From the NCBI RefSeq assembly GCF_003660455.1, contig NZ_QZVR01000020.1, positions 52,062-116,061 of the forward strand: DNA of 64,000 nucleotides. Direction: 5' to 3'. The DNA is from Nocardioides ferulae (GTDB lineage: Bacteria; Actinomycetota; Actinomycetes; Propionibacteriales; Nocardioidaceae). A program made the position numbers and the translations under genes. Numbering within the stretch: position 1 is the stretch's first letter; each line of letters opens with the position of its first letter. Below are positions 16,914-25,144 of this stretch, piece by piece. Below the pieces are notes generated by a model that was not told where the DNA came from, ran no database searches, and saw only the letters and a list, made by a program, of their open reading frames with translations.

Positions 16914-17650
16914 CGTGCCCGCCGGGGCGACGCGGCAGTGACGGCCGCGCCGGCGACGACCAGCATCGCGAACACCCCGAACAGCAGCCGGTGGCCGAGC
17001 ACGATGCCGTCGACGTCCGCGGCGGTGAGCGCGGCCGCGTCGCCGGACACGAACGACTCGGCCGCCGCCGGGCCCACGAACGCCACCGCGAGCGCCAGCG
17101 ACATCGCGGTCGCCAGCGCCAGGCTGGTGCTCTGCAGGGTCACCCGCACCGCGTTCACCCGGCCGGCGCGGTCCGCGGGCACCCCCATCGCCCGCCCGAG
17201 CAGCCGGCCCGGGAACACGGTGACCAGCACCGCGACCGCGTTGCACAGCAGCATCGCGGCGCCGACCCCCTGCACCGCCCGGAGCACGACCACCTGGCCC
17301 ACCTCGTCGGCGAGCGCCAGCCCGGCGCTGGTGACGGTGAACAGGGCGAGGCCGCCCACGAGCATCTGCCGGCGGTCGACGGCGTCCGCGACCTGCCCCA
17401 TCAGCATCATCGAGGCGGTGTTGGTGAGCAGGTAGGCCGTCAGCGCCCAGCCCGTCCCGGACGCCGTGGCGTCGAGGTCGGCCGCCATGCTCGGCAGCGC
17501 GATCGTGAGCATCGTCGAGCTGAGCGAGATGACCACGGTCGCCAGGAAGACGACCGCGAGCACCTGGTAGGCGCCGGCGGGCACGTCGTCCGCGGACCGG
17601 GAGGGCTCTCGTCCCCTCGCCGCGGTCACCGTGCCCGCCGGAGACCTCAC
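16901..17650 (-). CDS. Shortened DHA2-type MFS transporter
   Basis: A 249-residue membrane protein. The first part has DHA2 features: VLAVVFLATVVISLSSTML, GTGWALTAYLLTNTASMMLMG, GQVADAVDRRQMLVGG and VLRAVQGVGAAMLLCNAVAVL, equivalent to segments 1-5. Directly after the segment 6 region the chain resembles the C-terminal end of full-length DHA2 proteins (VNAVRVTLQSTSLALATAMSLALAV, GHRLLFGVFAMLVVAGAAV). Full proteins have 450-500 residues and fourteen segments, so an internal stretch of about 200 residues seems missing. GTG 17650 overlaps the upstream stop codon (GTGA). Whether it still transports is doubtful. Confidence 0.7.
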   Translation of the reverse strand: MRSPAGTVTAARGREPSRSADDVPAGAYQVLAVVFLATVVISLSSTMLTIALPSMAADLDATASGTGWALTAYLLTNTASMMLMGQVADAVDRRQMLVGGLALFTVTSAGLALADEVGQVVVLRAVQGVGAAMLLCNAVAVLVTVFPGRLLGRAMGVPADRAGRVNAVRVTLQSTSLALATAMSLALAVAFVGPAAAESFVSGDAAALTAADVDGIVLGHRLLFGVFAMLVVAGAAVTAASPRRARQPR

Positions 17651-18825
17651 CAACCGAACGGGTCGACCTCGAGCCCGAACAGGTCGTGGCCGTAGGCCTG
17701 GTAGAGCGGGTGCGCGACGTTGCACATGTGGTTCATCCCGGCGTGCAGGTCGCGCCAGAACCGCTGCAGCGGCTGGTCGCGCTGCAGCGCTCCCCCGCCG
17801 GCGTTCATGAACAGCCGGTCCACCGCGTCGACCGAGCGGCGTACCGCCCGGACGCCGTTGCGGCGCAGCGCGATCCGCTGCTCGCGCTGGATCCGCTCGC
17901 CGCGCTCGACGGTGTCGACGAGCCGCGACCAGTCGTCGAGGAACTGCACCCGGCCGGCGTGGATGTCGGCCGCGGCCTCGCCCAGCGCGATCAGCTGGAC
18001 CGGGTCCGAGACCGCCTTGGGCCCCCGGCCGGTCACCCGCTTGCGCGTGTAGTCGACGAACGCCGCCAGCGCGCCCTCGGCCATCGCGAGCGTCGCCGCG
18101 TTGATGGCCGCCGGGAAGATCGTGCCGAACGGCACCTGGTAGGTCACGGCGTCACGGCCGACGAGGCCCGCCTGGTAGCCGTCCTCGAAGTTCGCCGGCT
18201 TGTTGACCCGGTAGTCGGGCACGAACGCGTCGGGCACCGAGACGTCCTTGCTGCCCGAGCCGCGCAGGCCCAGCACGTCCCACGAGTCGTGGTGGACCTC
18301 GTAGTCGGACCGCGGGAGCACGAAGTTCCACGGCGTCGGGTCGGTGACGTTGCCGTCGTCGTCGACCATCAGCCCGCCCAGGATGATCCAGTCGCAGTGG
18401 TCGGTGCCGGAGGAGAACGGCCACCGGCCGCTGAACCGGTAGCCGCCCTCGACCTTGCGGGCCCGCCCGATCGGCGCGTAGGGCGAGGCGATCCAGGTGT
18501 CGGGGTCCTCGCCCCACAGCTCCTCCTGGAGCCGCTTGTCCCACTGGCCCAGCTGCCAGGGGTGGACGCCGACGACGCCGGCGACCCAGCCGGCCGAGCC
18601 GCACAGCGACCCCACCTTGAGCACGGTCTCGAAGAACTCGACCGGATGCGCCTCGTAGCCGCCGTACTCCTTCGGCTGGAGCATCCGGACCACGCCGGTG
18701 TCGCGCAGCTGCTTGGCGGAGAGGTCGCTCAGCCGGCCCAGCTCCTCGCTCTCGGCGGCGGTGCCGCGGAAGACCTCGGCGGCCTCCTCGACCCGGTTCA
18801 GCACCTCGTGCTTGACGGCAGCCAT
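17647..18825 (-). CDS. HsaA-like flavin-dependent monooxygenase, copy 2
   Basis: A 392-residue oxygenase component with the same fold and motifs as the protein at 7993: LQPKEYGGYEAHP, AGWVAGVVGVHPWQLG, FSGRWPFSSGTDH, VLGLRGSGSKDVS and the C-terminal QRFWRDLHAGMNHMCN. Such enzymes use free reduced FMN or FAD to hydroxylate phenols. It lies 13 bases downstream of a C-C hydrolase gene and is overlapped by the short MFS gene, forming a three-gene operon (hydrolase, oxygenase, transporter). The two oxygenase copies could act on different substrates. The initial MAAVKHEVLNRVEE matches the usual family start. Confidence 0.88.
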   Translation of the reverse strand: MAAVKHEVLNRVEEAAEVFRGTAAESEELGRLSDLSAKQLRDTGVVRMLQPKEYGGYEAHPVEFFETVLKVGSLCGSAGWVAGVVGVHPWQLGQWDKRLQEELWGEDPDTWIASPYAPIGRARKVEGGYRFSGRWPFSSGTDHCDWIILGGLMVDDDGNVTDPTPWNFVLPRSDYEVHHDSWDVLGLRGSGSKDVSVPDAFVPDYRVNKPANFEDGYQAGLVGRDAVTYQVPFGTIFPAAINAATLAMAEGALAAFVDYTRKRVTGRGPKAVSDPVQLIALGEAAADIHAGRVQFLDDWSRLVDTVERGERIQREQRIALRRNGVRAVRRSVDAVDRLFMNAGGGALQRDQPLQRFWRDLHAGMNHMCNVAHPLYQAYGHDLFGLEVDPFGW

Positions 18826-18838
18826 GACGCCGCTCCCC

Positions 18839-19693
18839 TCAGTTGTTCTCGACGAAGTCGGCGACGAGCCGGTTGAACTCGTCGGCGTGCTCGATCTGGG
18901 CCCAGTGGCCGCAGCGGTTGAGCAGCACCAGCCGCGCGTTGTCGATCATCGACACCAGGCGCAGCGAGTGCTCGAAGTGGACGACGCGGTCGTCGCGGCC
19001 GTGGATCAGCAGCGACGGCTGGGTGATCGAGCGGACCTCGGCCGGCGTGGCCGGCTTCGAGACCGGGCCGCGGCCGGCGGCCACCCCCTTGAGGAAGTTC
19101 TCCAGGTGGTCGGGGCGCGCCAGCGCCGCGTCGGAGCGCAGCCGGGCCAGCTCGTCGGTGGCGAACTCCGGCGAGAACGCCATGATGTCGACCAGCCGCT
19201 TCATCACCTCGGGGGTGGGGTTCCGGTAGCCCTCGAAGAGGATCTTCAGGCCCTCGCTCGGGCCGTCGCCGGGACCGAACAGCGTCGGCAGGTCGAGGAA
19301 GCTGCCGGGGCCCATCGTGATCAGGTGGGAGACCCGCTCGGGGTGCCGCGCGGCGACGGCCAGCGCGATCATGCCGCCCATCGAGTTGCCGACCAGCGCT
19401 GCCTTCTCGATGCCGAGCTCGTCCATCAGCTCGACGACGGCCTCGGGGTGGTCGTACTCGTCGGAGGGTGCGGAGTCGGACTTGCCCCAGCCCGGCGCGT
19501 CCCAGGCGATCGCCCGGAACCGCTCCGAGAGCGGGCCGAGGTTCGGGCGGAAGTTGCTCCAGCCGGTGGCACCCGCGCCGCTGCCGTGCAGCAGGATCAC
19601 GGGGTGGCCCTCGCCGGCCTCGTTGTAGTGGAGCTTCCAGGACTTGGTCTGCGCGAAGCGGCTGGTGCCCTCTTCGGTCAGCTCGACGCTCAT
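18839..19693 (-). CDS. Meta-cleavage product hydrolase (HsaD/MhpC/BphD-like)
   Basis: A 284-residue alpha/beta hydrolase that would split the carbon-carbon bond of a ring-cleavage product. Motifs: the oxyanion loop LLHGSGAGATGWSNF near residue 35, the nucleophile elbow VGNSMGG (Ser), the acid strand LLIHGRDDRVV (Asp), and the catalytic His in NRCGHWAQIEH. The GSGAGA(T/S)GW(S/A)NF motif is specific for meta-cleavage hydrolases. It is the first gene of the operon with the second HsaA-like oxygenase and is divergent from the lyase operon at 19867. The extradiol dioxygenase at 7029 could supply its substrate. Confidence 0.9.
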   Translation of the reverse strand: MSVELTEEGTSRFAQTKSWKLHYNEAGEGHPVILLHGSGAGATGWSNFRPNLGPLSERFRAIAWDAPGWGKSDSAPSDEYDHPEAVVELMDELGIEKAALVGNSMGGMIALAVAARHPERVSHLITMGPGSFLDLPTLFGPGDGPSEGLKILFEGYRNPTPEVMKRLVDIMAFSPEFATDELARLRSDAALARPDHLENFLKGVAAGRGPVSKPATPAEVRSITQPSLLIHGRDDRVVHFEHSLRLVSMIDNARLVLLNRCGHWAQIEHADEFNRLVADFVENN

Positions 19694-19720
19694 GTGTGCC
19701 TCTCCCTGGTCGGGGTCGTC

Positions 19721-19747
19721 TCAGCGGGGATCCGCGGTGTCCGCTGA
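19721..19747. promoter_or_regulatory. Inverted repeat in divergent promoter region
   Basis: TCAGCGG (19721-19727) and CCGCTGA (19741-19747) are exact inverted copies 13 bases apart, lying between the divergent hydrolase and lyase genes. The spacing is compatible with a dimeric regulator. It does not match the 18-bp IclR-type element, so a different factor or a weaker site is possible. Confidence 0.35.
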
Positions 19748-19866
19748 TCAAACCCCCGATGTGGCGCCGGTCTCTCCCCCTCCGTGCCGCCAGGCGGACC
19801 ACGACCCGGGCCTCGGGGCGGTGCCCGGTGCCAGCCTGCTGACACCGCACCCACGGAGGTCCCGCC

Positions 19867-20874
19867 TTGTCCGCTCCGCCCACCACATCCGCCATGTCGG
19901 CCTCGTCGCCCGCGCCGGCCGATCGGCCCTGGGCCGACGCGCTCACCGGCGTCGGCCCGATGCCGAGCGCGCACCAGCGCCGGCTCGCGCTGCGTGCCGC
20001 GCTCGCCGGCACCGCCGCCGGCGGCCCGCTGGTGCTGCCCGGCGTCACCGACGCCCTGGGCGCCCGCCTGGTCGAGCAGACCGGCTTCGCGGCCGCCTAC
20101 GCCACCGGCGCCGGCCTGGCCAACGCGCAGTACGGCGTGCCCGACCTCGGACTGGTCTCGCTCGGCGAGGTCGTCGACCACGTCGAGCGGCTCACCGAGG
20201 CCACCGCGCTGCCGGTCGTCGTCGACGCCGACACCGGCTACGGCGGCCCGCTCTCGGCGATGCGGACGGTGCGTCTCCTCGAGCGGGCGGGGGCGGCCGC
20301 GCTGCAGCTGGAGGACCAGGAGATGCCCAAGCGCTGCGGCCACTTCGACGACCACCGGCTGATCCCGACCGCACACATGCAGGCCAAGATCGCGGCCGTG
20401 CTCGACGCACGCACCGACGACGCGCTCGTGCTGGTCGCCCGCACCGACGCGCGCAGCGCCGAGAGCCTGGACGCCGCGATCGAGCGCGGCCACGCCTACG
20501 TCGAGGCCGGCGCGGACGTGCTGTTCGTGGAGGCGCCGCGCACCGTCGACGAGCTGGCCCGGGTCGGCCGCGAGCTGGCCGGCGTGCCGCTGGTGGTCAA
20601 CGTCGTCGAGGGCGGCAAGACGCCCCAGCTGGAGCTGAAGGAGTACGCCGACCTCGGGTTCGACGTCGTGCTCTTCGCCAACTACCTGATGCGCTCGATG
20701 ATGGCCGCCGGCCGCGACGCGCTGGCCCACCTCGCCGCCACCGGCGAGACCGCCTCCCGCGCCGGCGCGATGGCCACCTGGGCCGAGCGGCAGCAGCTGT
20801 TCCACCTGCCGGAGTTCACCGCCGCCGAGGCGCACTACGACCGGCCGTGGGTCCGGTCCGGGGGCCGGGCATGA
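19867..20874 (+). CDS. Isocitrate lyase/PEP mutase superfamily lyase
   Basis: A 335-residue TIM-barrel enzyme that breaks or forms a carbon-carbon bond next to a carboxylate (2-methylisocitrate lyase, oxaloacetate decarboxylase or related). Visible are the metal-binding VVVDADTGYGG, the LQLEDQEMPKRCGH loop containing the catalytic KRCGH (KKCGH in relatives), and LVARTDARSAESLDAAIERG. A TTG start is strongly supported by GGAGG seven bases upstream (19855-19859); ATG 19894 is an alternative. It is the first gene of a seven-gene plus-strand operon ending at 27314. Its end overlaps the next start by four bases (ATGA). Confidence 0.85.
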   Translation: MSAPPTTSAMSASSPAPADRPWADALTGVGPMPSAHQRRLALRAALAGTAAGGPLVLPGVTDALGARLVEQTGFAAAYATGAGLANAQYGVPDLGLVSLGEVVDHVERLTEATALPVVVDADTGYGGPLSAMRTVRLLERAGAAALQLEDQEMPKRCGHFDDHRLIPTAHMQAKIAAVLDARTDDALVLVARTDARSAESLDAAIERGHAYVEAGADVLFVEAPRTVDELARVGRELAGVPLVVNVVEGGKTPQLELKEYADLGFDVVLFANYLMRSMMAAGRDALAHLAATGETASRAGAMATWAERQQLFHLPEFTAAEAHYDRPWVRSGGRA

Positions 20875-22280
20875 TCCCGGGCCTCCCCTACGCGACCGAG
20901 CTGCCCGACCGGGTCGGCGTCCTCGTCCTCGGCTCCGGCCTCGCCGGCTGCGCCGCCCTGCTCGCCGCCGCCGAGGCCGGGCAGTACGCGGTGCTGCTGG
21001 AGAAGACCGACGCGATCGGCGGGTCCACGGTGCGCTCCGCGGGCCTCTCGGCCTTCGCCGGCACCGACGAGCAGACCGCCCAGGGCATCGCCGACTCCGT
21101 CGAGCTGCTCCGCAAGGACCTCGTCGAGACCGGCAAGCACGTGGGCGACGAGGCGCTGGTCGACCTCTACTGCGACCACCAGCTCGACACCTACCGGTGG
21201 CTCAAGGAGCACGGCGTCCGCTACGGCGAGGTGCACGCGGCGTCCGGCCAGTCCGTGCCCCGCTCCCACCCCACCGACACCACCGGCATGCTCGTGCACC
21301 TGCTCAAGGCGGCCGGCCGGCTCGGCGCGCGGCTGCTGATGGACACCCCCGCCCGGCGGCTGCTGCGCGAGGAGGGCCGGGTCGTCGGCGTCGAGGTCGA
21401 CGGGCCCGACGGCCCGCACCGGATCGCCGCCGACGCGGTCGTCGTCGCCACGGGCGGGTTCGCGCAGAGCCCCGAGCTGCTGGCCCGGTTCGCCCCGCAG
21501 ATGGAGCACGCGCTGCGCGCCGGCGGACCCGGCTGCACCGGCGACGGGCTGCTGATGGCCTGGCAGTTGGGCGCCGGCGTCGTGGACACGCCGTACGTCA
21601 AGGGCACCTACGGCATCTTCCACCGCCCGCACCCCGACGAGGACGGCACCGGCATCCTCGCCGTCTACAAGGGCGCGATCGCGGTCAACCGCGAGGGCCG
21701 CCGCTTCGTCGACGAGTCGCTGCCCTACAAGGAGATCGGCGACGCCGCGCTCGCCCAGCCCGGCGTCACCACCTGGCAGGTCTTCGACGCGACCGTGATG
21801 GCGGCCAGCAACGACGAGGTGCCGATCTACGAGTTCGCCGGCCGCGACCGCGCCGGGATGCTGCTGCGCGGCGACACGGTCGCCGACCTCGAGGCCGTGA
21901 TCGGGCTGCCCGACGGCTCGCTCGTCGCCACCGTCGACGACTACAACCGCCGGATCCGCGACGGCGACCCGGACCCGCTGGGCCGGCGGGCGCTGTCCAG
22001 CAGCGTCGGCGACCTGCTCCCGCTGGAGCGGCCGCCCTTCTACGCCCACCCCTCCGGCACCGTCGTGCTCGCCACCTACTGCGGCCTCACCGTCGACACC
22101 CGGATGCGCGTGCTCGACGTGTTCGGCGAGCCGATCGAGCGGCTCTACGCCGCGGGCGAGGTGATCGGGGGCTTCCACGGCGCCGGCTACATGACCGGCA
22201 CCTCGATCGGCAAGGCCGGCATCTTCGGCCGGCTCGCCGGTCGCGAGGCCGCGGCCGAGGAGAGTGAGCTCGAGTGGTGA
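20871..22280 (+). CDS. FAD-dependent oxidoreductase of the fumarate reductase/3-ketosteroid dehydrogenase type (1)
   Basis: A 469-residue flavoprotein. It has the N-terminal dinucleotide-binding motif GSGLAGCAALLAAAEAG, the LLEKTDAIGGSTVRSAG segment, the middle VVVATGGFAQSPEL, and the C-terminal LYAAGEVIGGFHGAGYMTG that closes over FAD. Enzymes of this class introduce or reduce C=C double bonds next to a carbonyl. The start ATG 20871 overlaps the preceding stop (ATGA). The next gene begins before its stop. The product may dehydrogenate a cyclic ketone or acid, but no specific substrate-binding signature was recognised. Confidence 0.85.
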   Translation: MIPGLPYATELPDRVGVLVLGSGLAGCAALLAAAEAGQYAVLLEKTDAIGGSTVRSAGLSAFAGTDEQTAQGIADSVELLRKDLVETGKHVGDEALVDLYCDHQLDTYRWLKEHGVRYGEVHAASGQSVPRSHPTDTTGMLVHLLKAAGRLGARLLMDTPARRLLREEGRVVGVEVDGPDGPHRIAADAVVVATGGFAQSPELLARFAPQMEHALRAGGPGCTGDGLLMAWQLGAGVVDTPYVKGTYGIFHRPHPDEDGTGILAVYKGAIAVNREGRRFVDESLPYKEIGDAALAQPGVTTWQVFDATVMAASNDEVPIYEFAGRDRAGMLLRGDTVADLEAVIGLPDGSLVATVDDYNRRIRDGDPDPLGRRALSSSVGDLLPLERPPFYAHPSGTVVLATYCGLTVDTRMRVLDVFGEPIERLYAAGEVIGGFHGAGYMTGTSIGKAGIFGRLAGREAAAEESELEW

Positions 22281-23002
22281 GCCCCTTCGACCTCGCCGGC
22301 CAGGTCGCCCTGGTCGTCGGCGCCGCGGCCGGTGGGCTCGGCGAGCGCGCGGCCCGGACAGTGGCCGAGGCCGGCGCCACCGTGGTCACCGCCGACCTCG
22401 ACCCGACCGACGTGCACCACACCGCCGACGTCACCGACGAGGCCGCGGTGGACGCGCTGGTGGCCCGGGTGCTGGCCGACCACGGCCGGCTCGACGTGCT
22501 CGTCAACGCCGCTGGGCTGATGCTCCGCAAGCCCTACGACGAGACCACGCTGGAGGAGTTCGAGCGCGTGGTGCGGGTCAACCTGACCGGCACCTGGCTG
22601 CTCGACCGGGCCGCCGGCCGGGTGATGGCCGCCGCCGGGAGCGGCCGCATCGTGAACCTCACCACCGTCTACGCCGAGCGGGTCGGGCCGGTGCCGGAGT
22701 CGGCGTACTACGCCTCCAAGGCCGGCGTCGCCAACGTGACCCGCGCGCTGGCCGCCGAGCTCGGTCCGCACGGCGTGAGCGTCAACTGCCTGGCGCCCGG
22801 CGTCTTCTACCCGACCAAGATGACCGCGCCGCTGGGCGCCGACCCCGAGCGCCTCGACTGGTTCGCGAAGCGCACCATGCTCGGCCGCCTCGGCGACCCC
22901 GACACCGACCTCGCCGGCCCGCTGCTGCTGCTCGCCTCCCCCGCCGCCTCCTACGTCACCGGCCAGGTCGTCTACGTCGACGGCGGCTGGTCGGCCTGGT
23001 AG
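22274..23002 (+). CDS. SDR-family oxidoreductase
   Basis: A 242-residue classical short-chain dehydrogenase. The cofactor loop is GAAAGGLGE, followed by VTADLDPTDV (acidic residue at the end of strand 2, favouring NAD), VNAAG, the catalytic region VNLTTVYAERVGPVPESAYYASKAG with the YxxxK pair, and the terminal VDGGWSAW typical of the family. Start GTG 22274 or GTG 22277 overlaps the preceding gene. It would interconvert an alcohol and a ketone in the pathway encoded by the operon. Confidence 0.88.
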   Translation: MVSPFDLAGQVALVVGAAAGGLGERAARTVAEAGATVVTADLDPTDVHHTADVTDEAAVDALVARVLADHGRLDVLVNAAGLMLRKPYDETTLEEFERVVRVNLTGTWLLDRAAGRVMAAAGSGRIVNLTTVYAERVGPVPESAYYASKAGVANVTRALAAELGPHGVSVNCLAPGVFYPTKMTAPLGADPERLDWFAKRTMLGRLGDPDTDLAGPLLLLASPAASYVTGQVVYVDGGWSAW

Positions 23003-23066
23003 TCCGGCTCCCTTGCCCAGCCCTGCCTCTCCCACCTGCCCACTCCCCACAGAACGAGGAACCCCG

Positions 23067-23663
23067 ATGACCGACTCCCGCAAGGCCCTGCTGCTGCTCG
23101 ACTACCAGGTCGCGCTGTGCGAGGAGGGCCCGCACCTGCGGATGCCGCCGCTGGCCGCCCAGGTCGCCGAGCGCGGCGTCCTCGCCACCGCCGAGCGGGT
23201 GCTCGGCGCCGCCCGCGACGCCGGGTGGCTGGTGGTCCACGTGCGGCTCGCCTTCGACCCGACCTACGTGCTGCGCACCAACCGGCTGGCGCGCTTCGAC
23301 GCCTACCCCGACCAGCAGGCGATGCTGGCCGACTCCCCCGAGGCGCAGATCGTCAAGGCCGTCGCCCCGCTGCCCGGCGAGCCGGTGGTCGACAAGGGCT
23401 GCGTCGACCCGTTCGTCGGCACGCCGCTGCGCGACGTGCTCGCCGCCGAGGGCGTCCGTGAGGTGGTGCTCGGCGGCGTCGCCACCAACCTCGTGGTCGA
23501 GTCCGCCGCCCGGCACGCCAGCGACGCCGGCCTGCAGGTCACCGTCGTCGAGGACATGTGCGCCTCGTTCCGCCCGGACTTCCACGAGTTCTCGGTGCAG
23601 AACATGCTGCCGCTGTTCGCGACCGTCACCACCGCCGACGAGCTGCTGGGGTCGCTGTCGTGA
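23067..23663 (+). CDS. Isochorismatase-fold hydrolase lacking the catalytic cysteine
   Basis: A 198-residue protein of the isochorismatase superfamily: LLLLDYQ (Asp12), VVDKGCVDPF (Lys110), and the GGVATNLVVESAARHASDAG helix, where family cysteine hydrolases have TN(V/I)CVEST. Here the position is Val143, so the nucleophile of amidases such as maleamate or nicotinamide hydrolases is absent. True isochorismatases also work without that cysteine, so vinyl-ether or other chemistry, or a non-catalytic role, is possible. GAGGA precedes ATG 23067. Its stop overlaps the next GTG start (GTGA). Confidence 0.82.
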   Translation: MTDSRKALLLLDYQVALCEEGPHLRMPPLAAQVAERGVLATAERVLGAARDAGWLVVHVRLAFDPTYVLRTNRLARFDAYPDQQAMLADSPEAQIVKAVAPLPGEPVVDKGCVDPFVGTPLRDVLAAEGVREVVLGGVATNLVVESAARHASDAGLQVTVVEDMCASFRPDFHEFSVQNMLPLFATVTTADELLGSLS

Positions 23664-25144
23664 CCCGCGGAGAGGTCGACCGGGAGGTGCACGAGTACGA
23701 CGTCGTGGTGGTCGGCGGCGGCGTCGCCGGCCTGACCGCGGCCTGCTCGGCGGCCGAGCACGGCGCCCGGGTCGCGCTGGTCGACCGGGCGACCGAGTCC
23801 GAGACCGGCGGCAACACCCGCTACACCGAGGCGTTCCTGCGGATGGCCTCGCTGGAGGAGACCGCCGACGGGCTCGAGGACACCCTGGTCGAGGACTTCA
23901 TGGGCCACCCCGACCCGAGCGTGGTCCACGAGGCCGCCGCGCCGGTCGAGCGCCGCTCGGCGCTCTACCGCAGCCACCACGTCGTCGACCCCGACTACGT
24001 CGCCGAGCTGGCCGCCGAGGCCCCGGGCACGCTGGCCTGGATGACCGGCCACGGGATGCGCTTCGACGTGCTGCCCACGCCGTTCCTCACCACCTCCACC
24101 ACCCGGATGGCGCCGGTCGGCGGCGGCCTGGCGATCGTGGAGACGATGGGCAAGGCGGCCCGCGGACTCGGCGTGGCCTTCCACTTCGAGACCACCGCCC
24201 GCGCGCTGCTCACCGACCCGGGCGACGGCAGCGTGGTCGGCGTCGCGGCCAGCACCCCGGGCGGGCCGGTCGAGCTGCGCGGCCGGGTGGTGCTCGCCAG
24301 CGGCGGCTACCAGGGCAACGCCGAGCTGATGGCCCGCTATCACGGGGAGCGGGCGCTCACCACGCGCCCGGTCGCCCGCGGCGGCAACTACAACAAGGGC
24401 GAGGGCCTGGAGATGGCGCTCGCCCTGGGCGCGGCGACCGCCGGCAGCTTCTCGCTGTTCCACGCCGAGCCGGTCGACCCGCGCTCCGGCGAGCCCGAGG
24501 CGGCGATCTTCTGCTTCCCGCACGGCGTGCTGGTCAACGCCGCCGGCGAGCGGTTCACCGACGAGGCCCGCGGCCCGATCGACGCGTGGTACGAGCGCAC
24601 CACCCGTGAGATCCAGGCGCAGGAGCGCGGCGTCGCCTGGGTCGTGCTCGACCAGCAGAGCCTGGCGGTGCCGAACCTGCGCGCGGGCATCCGCACCGAC
24701 CAGCCGCCGGTGCGCGGGGCCACGCTGGCCGAGCTGGCCGCCCGGATCGGCGTGCCCGCCGACGCGCTCGAGCGCACGGTCGCGGCGTACAACGCCGCCT
24801 GCCCGGACCCCGCCGGCTTCGACCACCGCTCACCCGACGGCCTGGCCACGAACGGTCTGGTGCCGCCGAAGTCGAACTGGGCCCGACCGCTCGCCGAGGG
24901 ACCGTTCGAGGCCTACCCGGTGATGGCCGCGAACGTGTTCACCTTCGGCGGGCTCAAGACCACCGCCGCGGCCGAGGTCGTCGATCGCGACGGCCGCCCC
25001 GTGGCCGGCCTCTGGGCGGCCGGTGAGCTGACCGGCCTCTACTACTCCAACTACACCGGCTCGACCTCGGTGCTGCGCGGTGCGACGTTCGGCCGGATCG
25101 CCGGGCGCGAGGCGGCCCGGTCCGTCGTGGGGGCGCCCGCATGA
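23660..25144 (+). CDS. FAD-dependent dehydrogenase, TcuA-like (2)
   Basis: A 494-residue fumarate-reductase-type flavoprotein. It shows VVVVGGGVAGLTAACSAAEHG, the ETGGNTRYTEAFLRM segment characteristic of tricarballylate dehydrogenase (TcuA) relatives, VVLASGGYQGNAELM, and FTFGGLKTTAAAEVVDRDG with the terminal LWAAGELTGLYYSNYTGSTS. GTG 23660 overlaps the upstream stop. Members oxidise a di- or tricarboxylate to an unsaturated acid. With two further flavoproteins in the same operon, successive desaturations are suggested. Assignment to the TcuA subgroup rests on the GGNTRY motif only. Confidence 0.82.
   Translation: MTRGEVDREVHEYDVVVVGGGVAGLTAACSAAEHGARVALVDRATESETGGNTRYTEAFLRMASLEETADGLEDTLVEDFMGHPDPSVVHEAAAPVERRSALYRSHHVVDPDYVAELAAEAPGTLAWMTGHGMRFDVLPTPFLTTSTTRMAPVGGGLAIVETMGKAARGLGVAFHFETTARALLTDPGDGSVVGVAASTPGGPVELRGRVVLASGGYQGNAELMARYHGERALTTRPVARGGNYNKGEGLEMALALGAATAGSFSLFHAEPVDPRSGEPEAAIFCFPHGVLVNAAGERFTDEARGPIDAWYERTTREIQAQERGVAWVVLDQQSLAVPNLRAGIRTDQPPVRGATLAELAARIGVPADALERTVAAYNAACPDPAGFDHRSPDGLATNGLVPPKSNWARPLAEGPFEAYPVMAANVFTFGGLKTTAAAEVVDRDGRPVAGLWAAGELTGLYYSNYTGSTSVLRGATFGRIAGREAARSVVGAPA

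Noticed and set aside
7029..19693. Assigning the catabolic island to cholesterol ring degradation (hsaACD)
   Set aside because: Enzyme classes fit, but the kstR/kstD/mce context is missing, genes are scattered in several operons and the transporter is CUT2 type. Only family-level calls are made.
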